NCBI RefSeq assembly: GCF_030161115.1
Contig: NZ_BSPQ01000010.1
Coordinates: forward strand, 62,001 to 126,000
DNA: 64,000 nucleotides
Reading direction: 5' to 3'
DNA from: Psychromonas marina
GTDB taxonomy: Bacteria > Pseudomonadota > Gammaproteobacteria > Enterobacterales > Psychromonadaceae
Every line of letters begins with the position of its first letter. Position 1 is the first letter of the stretch. The notes under the pieces are model-generated. The model searched no databases. It saw only the letters and a program-made list of their open reading frames with translations, and was not told the DNA's origin. Shown piece after piece: positions 1-12,000 of the stretch. The position numbers and the translations under genes are program-made.

Positions 1-1
1 C

Positions 2-3000
2 TATACCGATGGATTATGGGCACAAGCAGATGTGACGCTTGGTAATGCTTGGAATGATGCGACTAGCTCTTTTGCTGGGCGCATTGATTTGACTGATATT
101 CTTGGACCTGTTGAGGCTTTACAAGTTACCGATACAACGGATCCTGCCTTAGCGTTATTGCAAGCGATTGTACCCGGCACTCCTACGACTTATATCAATC
201 TAGGAAAGGGAACTTCTACGGATAACCTTGCTGGTCAAGAAATTGAAATGCTGAAAGAGTATAAAAGACAATTAGCGGTGCTTGATAAGTCTTATTTCAC
301 TTACAGTTACGAAAGTACTGATAAATTTGGTGTGAAGGTACTTTCTGCTGTTGCAATTAATCGCGTATCAGACAGCGTTGCAAAATATGAATTACTTGAA
401 TCTGATGTTTATTTAACAGCGGCTAATTGGGACACTTACATTAGTGCTTTTTATGCAGATTCTGAGTACACAGCCGCACTTTTAGGACTTAGTAAAGCAT
501 CCATTATTGATTTTAACGATCAAAATGTTGCAACCTTTATTACCACCGCATTGAATCAAACCGCCTTAATTGACGGCATTGATATTGTCGCACCTGTGGA
601 CGATGGCACGCGTATTCGTATGGCTAATGGTCAAATTGCTTATATGGATATTCAAACCATTAAGGATGCCGATAATTTTTATATTCCATTACAAGTAACA
701 CTTCGCGAAGAGTTTACCGAAGTTGTGACGGTCGATAGTGACTTTATTGCCACACCTGCTTATGAAGCCTACCAAGAAGCATATGATGTCACCTATGATA
801 CGTTGTCATTTAGTAATGCAGGTGGCTTACTTAATAACGGATTCTGGTTTGGTACGGTTGAAAATCTCAACCTAAATATCAATGCAAGCGATGATGTCAG
901 GGACGATATTGTTGATATGACCAATAGTAAATTTGTTGAGAACCTAACCATTAATACGGGTGCTGGTAATGACAAACTGACCTTAAATACAACTGGGTTA
1001 ATTGGTGATTTGAATGTGTTCACCGGTGACGGTGCTGATAATATTAATCTTATAGCGACTGATGGCACCGGTAATTTATTGATAAACACCGGTAATGATG
1101 TTGATTCTATTGAACTTAATATCACAGGTTCGATTGGCACGGTTGAAGTGCAAGCTGGCGAAGGTCAGGATGTTATCCGTGTGACCCAAGAGGGCACAGT
1201 CGAGAGTATGTTGCTCGCAGGTGGAGCCAATGCTGATAGTTATCAACTTAAACTATTTGGTACAGCTAGCGGTGATATTGTCGTTGAGGATGTACCTGCT
1301 AAGGATCCAAATTCAGCAGGTAATACCCTGACAGTTACCACTGAAGATGCCAATGCCGTTGATGACTATTTCCTATTCAGAAATGAACTACTTTATCGCT
1401 ACGATACACAGCAACGCATTGATTATAGTGGCTTTACCGCTTTATCTTTGTCGACATATGGTGGTAATGATTCCTTTATCTTTGATGATAGCGATGTATT
1501 AATTACCGTCGATGCAGGTGCTGGAGATGATAGTTTTCAAATAGGTCAAATGTACCAATCTCCACGTGATGAGCTTGGCGGTTTGGCTGCAACAGATACC
1601 TTCCTGACTTATCTCACAACCAAAGGTTACCTTTCTAACGGTGTAAGCAAAGCGGCGACTTTGATTGGTGGTGCAGGTGATGATGATTTTAATGTGCTTA
1701 GTAATAAAGCTTCACTAGTACTGCAAGGTGGCGCAGATAGCGATAGTTTCATTGTTAGATCTTTTGTTTTAGTTGATCCAACGGATCCAGATGCACCGAT
1801 CACCAATATTAATGGTGGTGATGGTGCCGATTATATCTCTTATGCAATTAATTCACCGGTACGAATTGCGGGTGGTGATGGCTTGGATTCTCTTACCGTA
1901 TTAGGAACAGAGTTCGCAGATAAGCTCGTGGTGACCGATGACGGTGTTTATGGTGCCGGTCGTTACTCTTCATATGAAGGTATTGAGCAAATCATTGTTG
2001 ATGGTCTAGAGGGTAATGATGAGTTCTTCGTTTTCAGTACGCCATCTGATACTGAATTGCAGTTAATTGGCGGCCTTGGTTCGGATGAATTTAACATCGG
2101 TGATGGTCCTGAAGGCGGTTCAGTGGAAGTCGTAGCGGATGACCTTCAAGGACATAATAGCCTTATTGAGCATACGACCGATAGCGGAGATGTAGTACGT
2201 AGTTTAAGCGCTAAGGTTCTCGATGAAGATGAAGCGGGTGTAAGATTAATTCCGTTAAGCAGTCACGATACGCTGTTTAGAGATACCGATGGTCTGCTAT
2301 TTGGTACTAATGCTGTTGTGCAATATGCGGTAGTACTAACGCGTCCACCGAAAGGGGTTGTATCTTTTTCTGCACTTCCTGCTAGTTTTGCTGATGATCA
2401 GGATCAAGATAGTGTTGCTTTATCCTCAGCAGGGATTTTGTTGAATGGCAGCGCCAAAGGTATCACCTTCTTATTTGATAACTCAAATTGGTACCAAGAA
2501 CGCATTATCACCGTGACCGCTCCTATCAATAGTGGTGCCTCCGTTCAGGCTACAGGTATAGAGTCTTTTGAAATTCAGCATAAAATTGTTGAAGATGGCA
2601 TTGTTGATGGTGATGAATACGATAATGTTGAAGTTAATAATATGGTGGTTAAGGTTGTTGATCCTAGCATTGCTAGCGTGGTGGTCTTGCCTTCGCAAAA
2701 ACAACTTATCGTCGCTGAGCTAGAAGACGGTCAAGCCAACTATGCGACAGGCCATGATAGTTATCAATTGATGCTGTCTCAGGAACCAACTAGCCCTGTG
2801 ATTGTTAATACCATTGCTGAGATTGATCCAGTGTCTGGAGTTGCGCAATTAGCGACTGAGCCTGCTTCAATTACCTTTGTAAATAGTGCCACTGCAGTGG
2901 ATCCATCTAACAATATTTATCATTGGAATACGCCCGTCACTGTGACTATTTCCGCGCTGAATGATGATGCAGTAGAGGGCATTCATTACAGTCGTATTAG

Positions 3001-6000
3001 CCATAGCGTTGACACGCTATCAGAAGAGTTTAAAGGCATTACGATTGCACCAGTCGATGTCATGATTGGTGATAATGAAGTGCAGGATATGATCTTCCTA
3101 GAAACAAACGGCGATACTGTAGTAGTGGAAGAAGCGCAAGAAGTGGTTTATGTCGAAGGGCAAATGCTCGGTAATGGCACGCTTGATACAGATGGTAATT
3201 GGGTCATCTCCGGTGCTTTCGGTTTGCCAGAAATAGGCGAAAGCCAAAATAACAACTTGTTTAGCACTGCTCAGAATCTGGATGCTTCTGAATGGGGGAT
3301 CGAAACAGATAGTGATATCAATGAATCAACTTCGCTTGCTCATATTAGTATTAAAGGGGAGCTAGAGGGGTCATCAGATTTCTACAAATTTGAAGTCACC
3401 GATACCATGCTGCTTGATACACCGGACGGCTTTGTGACGGTGAATCTTGATGTCGATTATGGTTATGAATATGGTGATGATCTTTGGTGGCGCAGTGAAA
3501 TTAAGCTCTTTAAAGAGAGTGATCAGTCGCAAATAGGGATTCAAGATTATAGTGCTGATAGAAATCAACGTTTTCAAGGTCAAGTTAGCGGCGGCAGTGC
3601 ATCTTACTATCATGATGATTTCCAAAGTTTTGAAATTTTGGAAGCTGGTACTTATGTCATTGAGCTAACCAATAAATATGATTGGTTCTATAGCTACCAA
3701 GCTGGAGAAGGATATAAGTTGGGTGTGCCAGATGGTGCTGATTATGAATTACAAGTTTCAGTTGAGAATCACCTGCGTGATGCCTGGGCCTTTAAGCCCG
3801 ATAGTATTCTAGAAAATGAAGCTGCTAACAATAGCGGTATCGGCAGTAATATTGATGATTGGGCTAAAGGGATAGACCCCAACGATGATACCGATCCTCT
3901 TAATTCCGATGCCGATAATTGGTACAACTTTGCCAACGATAGTATTGGTGATGAAGTACCTGATGGTGGCTTGAATATAGATTCTTCAACGCCTTACACC
4001 ACAATAACAGGTGGTGGTGATGGTACAATTGATCGCTATAATTTTGTGGTAACAGATGGCATGTTGAATGCGGGTTTATCAGTGTTTGATACTACGGGTT
4101 CACTAGCAAGTACAGAAGCATGGTTAAGTTCAGCCAGTATAGATATGGATGGAGATGTACTATCTGGTCAACTATTGAGTACTGAATTGGTGGTCAATGT
4201 ACCGGGCTCAGATGCGCATACCTTGGTGAGCATTGTGGATTATGTGGTTGATGACAGCTTATCTCTTGCAGAAAATTTGAAGACTGCGTTAGATGCGACT
4301 GGTTTATTAACTGACTTAGTAACCGTTAACTTTGGACTTGCTAGCAGCATCTCATTCAGTGCAGCAGAAAATGTAGGTTTCTACTTTGCAACCACACCAG
4401 AACTGACCTTTTCTCAACCATTATCTGCCATAACACGGGTCATCGATAATCACGATGCAAGTGGTGATATTCAGTTTACCCAGGCTAGCATCGTGTTTAA
4501 TAATGTAAGCTTAAATGTCGGCGATGAATGGTTTATTCGCGTTGGTAATAATGTTGATAGTTATGTGGTTAAAAATGCTAATGATAACTTAGCCGATCAA
4601 ACTCAATTCATTAATTTGGGCTTAAACAAAAATGCGAATAATTTAGATTATTCTGGCGTAAAAACAGCTATTTCTATTTGGGTTCAACATAGTGCTACCA
4701 GCCAGAATTTAGCTAATTTACCTTCCGTTACGCTAAGCGGTACACCCGCTGCAATTGGGGTTGGTCAAACTATCGATATTGATTTTGGTAACGCCGACGT
4801 AAATTATTACGGTGAGCAGTGGTCTCTGACTATTAATGATAGCAATGGCGCAGCAGTGTTTAGCCATACTGTAACGAGCGATATTACGACTTCTAATATC
4901 AGCTCAGTATTAAGTGCGTTTGAATTAGCGCTTGATACGGCAGGGCATGCGACTCAAATTAACGGTGCTTCTTTGGCGATTACCGCAGCATCAGGAGAAG
5001 GTCTTACTCACAGTATTAATATTGATTATTCTAATGTGACGACACCAACTGTAAATGATAGCGCTGCCATATTATTGAGCAAGCCCGTTGATGCGCTACT
5101 GGGATCGGTTTGGTTGTTTAGTAATAGCTCGAATGAGTTTACGTTTACTGTTGCTGACACTGATAATAGCGTTGATGATTTTGCTGAATCCTTTGTGGCA
5201 GCTTATGACAGTGATGCCAACTTTAGCGATACCTTAATCGTTGATGGCAGCAATATCTTTGTTGATTCTACTGTAGCAGCTAGCGCCTTTAGTTTAACTC
5301 AAGTATTGAATAGCATTAATGATGCTCCGGTAACGGGTGGCTCAAGCGCTATGACTCTTCCTGCAGCAAGTGACAATGATTTTGTTGTTGTGAATCTTGA
5401 GACTAATCAGGACGTAGCTACAGCGGGTACAACTGCCACGGTCACTTTTAGTTTTGACGGAACGGCTTGGATTTCAGACGACACAAATTATGCTCTCGCA
5501 CTGGATGGCAATGTAACTAGTAATCTTACTAGTGTGATTGATCTGGATATTATTAGCGTAAATCACTTTGATTATGCTGCTCAGACCTATTCAAATGCTA
5601 CTGGGTATGCTGAAGTGACAATAGATTACCCCGCTGCGGGCATCACGAATAACAAAATACTATCGGTTGATATTAATGGTGCAGGTGTTGCTTTCACCTA
5701 TACATCGGCAGCGGGTGGCAGTTGGTCATCATCTAATGCTAGTTTCTCGCTGACTGATAATGGGTCCGCACTTAAATTGATAGCGACAGGTATTAACTCT
5801 GCGCTTGTTCTGAGTAATGGGGTTTACGACGCGGCGGGAGTAAATGAAACGCTCTCCATTAGTGTCGTTAGCTACTTTCATGAGAGCGTGCCTGCTTTTA
5901 ACAATACTAGTCTCTATGGCAGTGCGGTTATTAATCACTCAGCTGGTTTTACTAATGGCCAAAACGGGGATCTACTTAATATCGAAATAAATGGTGGTAC

Positions 6001-9000
6001 GCCGTTAGTATTTACTTTTAATGGCGGTGCTTGGTCTACTGCTAGCGCAGGTTATAATTTATCTGAGACTGCAACTACCTTTGAATTATCGAATACTGAT
6101 TTAGAGCAAATGATTGAAATTGATAATGCGACATTTGTGCCCGCTACAGGCAGTAATAATATATTTGCAGCACACAAACTGAGCTTGAGTAATGTCGGCA
6201 TTGGTGCATTCAACTTGCTTCAATCTTCAACAGGAACTACCGCGTCTGCTGAAAGCAGCTTGCTTGATTTGATTGATTCACATTTTTCCGCTCAGGCTAA
6301 TCTTGAGGTTTATAAAGCGTCGGGTTCAACTGTCGCTTATATCTTCAATACTAATGCAACGGATCTGAATTCAGTGCCCGTCATGAGTTTTGAAAACAGC
6401 GTGAATGATTTGCTCGCGCAAGGTGAAGTTTCTTACTCAATCACACAGCTTAACGATGATGCTTTTGTCTCTGAAATTGGACTTGAAAGCCTCAGTAATA
6501 ACCTTATTGCTGGTGATGTTTGGTCTTTGAACTTACCTGGTGACAGTGCAGATATATCACCAACTTTGATTGGCACGACAGATCAATTAAATACCACGGC
6601 ATTGTTAACTACGCTTGAATCTGAATTTGCCGCTTACGACTTTACTTGGGATGCGACCAATGAAAAATTGTTGGTAGTAAATGGCAGTGAGAGTGCTTTC
6701 GATCTTGAGAATGTTAACTTTGTAGAAAATAGAGAACTAGCATCGTTTAAAACGGCACCTGCTATTTTCTTTGATACTTATGTGCAAAACTTCACCGATG
6801 AGTCACTCTATAACGGCAAGACTTGGACCATTACTATCGATGGACAAGAGGCTGCAAGTGCAACGGCTAGCTCCTTAGTGAAAGGCAATCTTCCAAATAT
6901 GGGTGCTGTGTTGGCTGACTTGTTAGCTGATTTACGCGGTAATGGTTTTAGCGCTTCATTAAGTGGTACAGGTAATCGCACTTTAACTATCGATAGCCTG
7001 AATGATGCAACAGTTGAAGTCTCTGTGAATAGTACTGGTGTTGGTGCCTTATTTGACCTTGATAAGGTGAAACAGGAAAAAGAATTGATCCGTAATTATG
7101 CGAGTAATAACGGCTATTATAGTAGCGCGACCACCTATACGCAGACGACTGTATCAGGTTCTGAGTACCGAATTAAGACACCTTATTTAGTGGTCTATGA
7201 AATGTTGCCAGCTGCAGGTTTTGTTGCTGATTTAAGTTCATTACTCACTCAGATTCCAAGTGAGACTCGTACAGATTTCCAGCGTTATATTAATGAGGTT
7301 CAGAGTGAAACTCATGATCTGAATGGCATTGCTCATATACTTACCCCTATCTCGGTGAAAACTACTAGCGACCCGTATATCGAAGAAACTTTCAACACAG
7401 CGAATACTTATATCGTTGAAGTAGGTTATGTAGAGTCAACGGTTTATGAAGAAACATTTAACAGCCAAGTTTGGGATTTCATTAATTATTCCTACTCTTC
7501 TAGCTTAAATTCATACTCCTACAGTGGTAATGACCATACTTGGGGGGGCGTATCTGCAGGAGTCTCTTACGAATTAAATGTATCTATGCAGCAACACAAG
7601 CTCAAACCTGACAATCAAACAGTTGAAGATAAGTTTATTCGAATTGTCTCTGGTCCAGGTTCAGGTTCTGATTCTACTTCAGCTGCAACCGGTATAATTA
7701 AAGAGTTTGTTGCCTATAATGAAGCCGGTGAAAAACTAAATCGCTTTGTGATCGAGGAGATTAGTGGGGATTGGAGTGTTGTGGCAGAAGAAAGTCAGTA
7801 TGAAATTTATACCGATGTTTTAAGTGCGATGACGCTAGGTGATTACAATTCATGGAAGGCAACACTTTCAGATACCTATCAAGCAGTGTTGACCAAAACA
7901 CCTGATGCCATCACGGTACAAGATTTAGTTACCAATACTTATGATGCGAGTAATGAGTTTATTGATGGTGGTGCTAACAGCGCTATTCAGACATCTTCGA
8001 GTATTGATACTACGGGTAATGTCACTATTACTGCACTAGATGATCTTTTCATTGATGGAGGGGATCTTCAGGTATTTGCAGCAGTTGAACAACGCGTTAA
8101 CCGTATCCGTGGCCCGATTAGTATAGAGGGTGGAACAGTTGAAACTAGCTATGTTGATCTGACTGACCCTGTCATGTTGCCAGGCGAAACCAATAACCCT
8201 GTACTTAATGGCACAAAAGCAAATGATGGCACTATCGGTAATCAGGATGGTGCATTGAGTAACGCTGGCGTACAAATTGAATTAGTCGATGCTAACCAAG
8301 TTAGTCGAGCAGAACTAGAAGCCTTCTTAACACAAACAGAAATTGATTCTGATGACTATCAAATATTACGTGAGTACCTTGTTGATAATCCGCTCGCAGA
8401 AACCTTCGCTACTTTTGTAGACAGTGATGTCAGCTTTTTTGATGCAGATAGTAATGCTGAAACTGATGCCTTTGATACACGTATAAATAACGCGCCTTAT
8501 GAATTCGGCTTTGTAGATGCCGTCGATGCACAGCAGATTGGAGATCGGGTTGATGTCCTTGCGGTGGTTGGTAACAGGATTATTCTTGCTGCCGATTGGC
8601 CTTCTGATTATGACAGTGTAAATAATCGCTATTTCTATAATCCTGTTAATCGAAATGAACGAGTTATTGAAAGTGAACAAGTTGATACTCTGAATTTCAA
8701 TAATAGTGGTAGCCCGGCTATTGAGAAAGGAACGCTTACTAGTGACTCGATTACTGGTTTTGGTATGGGTAATGCGATAGAACTTGCCGGAAATACGATA
8801 GAAGGTGGTGTGCATTATTCAGGTCTTGAATCGCTGAACTTATATCTTGGTCGTGGAGCTGATGAGCTGAGTGTTGAAAATACCCATAAAGGGTCAACGC
8901 AAATATTTACCGGTGCAGGTGGAAGTAATATTGATATTAAAACGATATCAGGTCACACCACCTTGAATCTTCAAAGCAATCTTTTGCTTGCAGATACCAA

Positions 9001-12000
9001 CCTAGTAACCGTTAGCAGTGAAGATCAAATTGTTGATCAGATCATGGCGTTACTCACAGTGATTGGCGAAGACGCAGGTAATAATCAACTGGTAATCGAT
9101 GACAGTGGTGATACAGAAACGAATACTCTATGGTTGACTGATACTACGATCACCGGCCTTGATATGCCAAGCGTGCCAGAGGTGTTCCTGTTAGATATTC
9201 AAGCAGAAACTGGTAGTTATCAGTTATCGGTTGATGGGGGCAATACCCAAACTAACCTTAGCTGGAATACGAGTGAGAGCGAACTGGCTAATGCCATCAG
9301 TGTGTTAACGGGTGAGCCGCTGGATAATATCCAAGTAAGCATGATCCTTGGTTCGATTAATGACTCTATCAAGCAATATCAAGTTACTTTTGTAGGGGAA
9401 TCTGCGGGTATTAATATTGCTGAATTATCTGCGACTATCTCTGCAGAAAATGCGCTAGCATTCACGGATCAATTAACACTGACTACTCAAGCAAACAGCG
9501 GTACTTATGCTATTTCTGTGGAAGGTGGTGCAGCAGAAGTCATTCAATGGAATGCGAATGAAACGGACATCGCTGAGGCAGTAGCACGCTTGATGGGAAT
9601 AAGTAATACAGCTATATCAGTGTCTTTGGCAATGAATTCCAGCAATGGTGAACGTCGTTACGAGATAACCATTACACCGGTTTATTTAAGTGATAATTCG
9701 CTGTTAGATTTACCTGTATTAACAGTTTCTAATATTGGAACACTTGATAGTAGCAACACAATAGCGTCAGAATTTAACTTGAGTGTAAATGATCTAGATG
9801 GCAGCTATATCCTGTTGAATCGTTCAGATGATGGCGCGGTTTTGGGGGAAGAAGTGCTTGCTTGGAATGCCTCATTATCTGAAATGCAAAATGCAGTGGC
9901 GAGTTTGTTGGGTATTGATAACCCTAGTGATCTATTGGTTGCGCTTGATACGGCACAGTTGGCCGATGACAGCAGTAAAGTTTACTTTGTTACCTATAGT
10001 GGCGCAGGCTCGGTTGATTTTAGCTCACTTGCGGTTTTACATCGAGACCTTTCAATTGCTGATACCACGGCCTTCACAGCAAGAGCAGATATTAACTACC
10101 TAGAAGAAGGCACGAGCACACCCTCTTTAAATACACTGCAAACATTGACCATCGGTAATGGTGATATAGATTTAAACATTTATTCACCTGATCGTCAGGA
10201 ATTACTCGATACCGTGCGTTTCGATAGTAATACCGATGTAGATACTCTACGTGCAAGTTTAGATGTGCTATTCAATCCTAATAATACTGAAGAGCGACGT
10301 CAGTTTTACCCTGAAACGGATAACTTCGAATTAACGAGGGTAGGTAATGAGCTTATCTTTAATTTCCGAGGAACCTACGCCAATTATCAAATTCAAGAGG
10401 CTGATACTTCCGGTGACGTTGATTTGGCAACACGTTTAGATGGGATTAACTATTACGGCATTGATCAACTAACTATCCATACCGGTAGTGGTGATGATGT
10501 CGTTAATATCAAATCAACAGATGCTGATACGATCACTCATATCAATTCAGGCTTAGGCGTAGATGCTTTCCATATTAGCTCTAATGCAGATGGTGATTTG
10601 AGTTACCAATCATCTGCTAATGGCACCTTAGATGGCATCGCTGGAGAATTGAATATAGATGCGGGTAGTGAAAATAATGCACTTTATATTAGTGATTTTG
10701 ATAGCCTAATTGCAGATAACAATGTTGTGTTAACGGATACACAACTTAGTGGTTTAGCAGTAGGTAATATTAATTACACGGCAACCGGTGGTAACTTCGA
10801 TAATAACTTGGTTATCTGGGCTGGTCAGGGTAGTGATGAAATCACTGTCAATTCGGTTTATGAGCAAGGTTTATCGATTACCACTTTATTTACCAATGAA
10901 GGGGCTGATCAAGTCACTGTAGTGGCAAGTGATGATATCAATACCCCTAATCATGATGATCTGGAAAGCGATCAACGTCGCTTGGATTTATACACACAAG
11001 CGGGAATAGATAGCATTGATGCTTCTACTGCTAGTTTAGCGATTCGTGTCGATGGCGGTGACAATAAAGATTATATCAGCGGTGGTTTAGGTGATGATCT
11101 GTTATTTGGCGCAGCTGGGGATGATGAGATTCATGGTCGTCAAGGTGATGATTATATTGATGGTCAAACGGGGCATGACACCATTTGGGGTGATGAAGGT
11201 AGTGACCTTATTTATGGTCGTGAAGGTAACGATCTAATCCGTGGTATGGATGGTGTTGATATCATTGAAGGTGGATTAGGAGAGGATGTTATCTTCGGTG
11301 AGCAAGGTGATGTTGTAGATGCTAATGGTGATGCGATGTTAGCTGAGCAGATGTTTGATAGTAATGAGACGTTGTTGATAAGAAAAATCGCTAGCCAAGA
11401 GGCAAGCTCAGGTGACGATATTATCACCGACCTTTACGGTAATAATATTATTGTTGCGGGAGCTGGGATAGATACCATTACTACCTTGGAAGGCGATGAC
11501 ATCATCATCGGTGATATTGGTGAAATGACATTCTCGTTAGATGGCATCATTGAAACCTTATCGGTTAGCGAGTTAGATGTAACAACTGGTGATAAAGATA
11601 TTATCAATGCAGGTAACGGTAATAATATTATTGCTGGTGCAAAAGGAGCTGATGAAATCAATGTTGGTTCAGGTGATGACATTATTCTTGGTGATGGCGG
11701 AGAACTTGCCTTTACAGCGGGTGTATTAACGAATGCGAAATCAAGCGCAGCAGAAGAGGGTGATGACATTATTGCGGTTGTTGAAGGCGACAATATCATC
11801 CTTGCGGGTGCGGGCAGCGATACAATCACAACTACTGAAGGCGATGATGTGATTATCGCTGATAATGGTGAACTAACTCGCTCAGCGGCTGGCATTGTTG
11901 AGTCAGTTATCGTTGATGATATGACTAATGGTGATAACGATATTATCAATGCAGGTAATGGCGATAACATTGTGGCTGGTGGTTTAGGTGATGATGAAAT

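Noticed and set aside
8366-8815. 149-codon minus-strand frame inside the giant gene
   Set aside because: No similarity to any family I know, no ribosome-binding site, and it is antisense to a long coding region.
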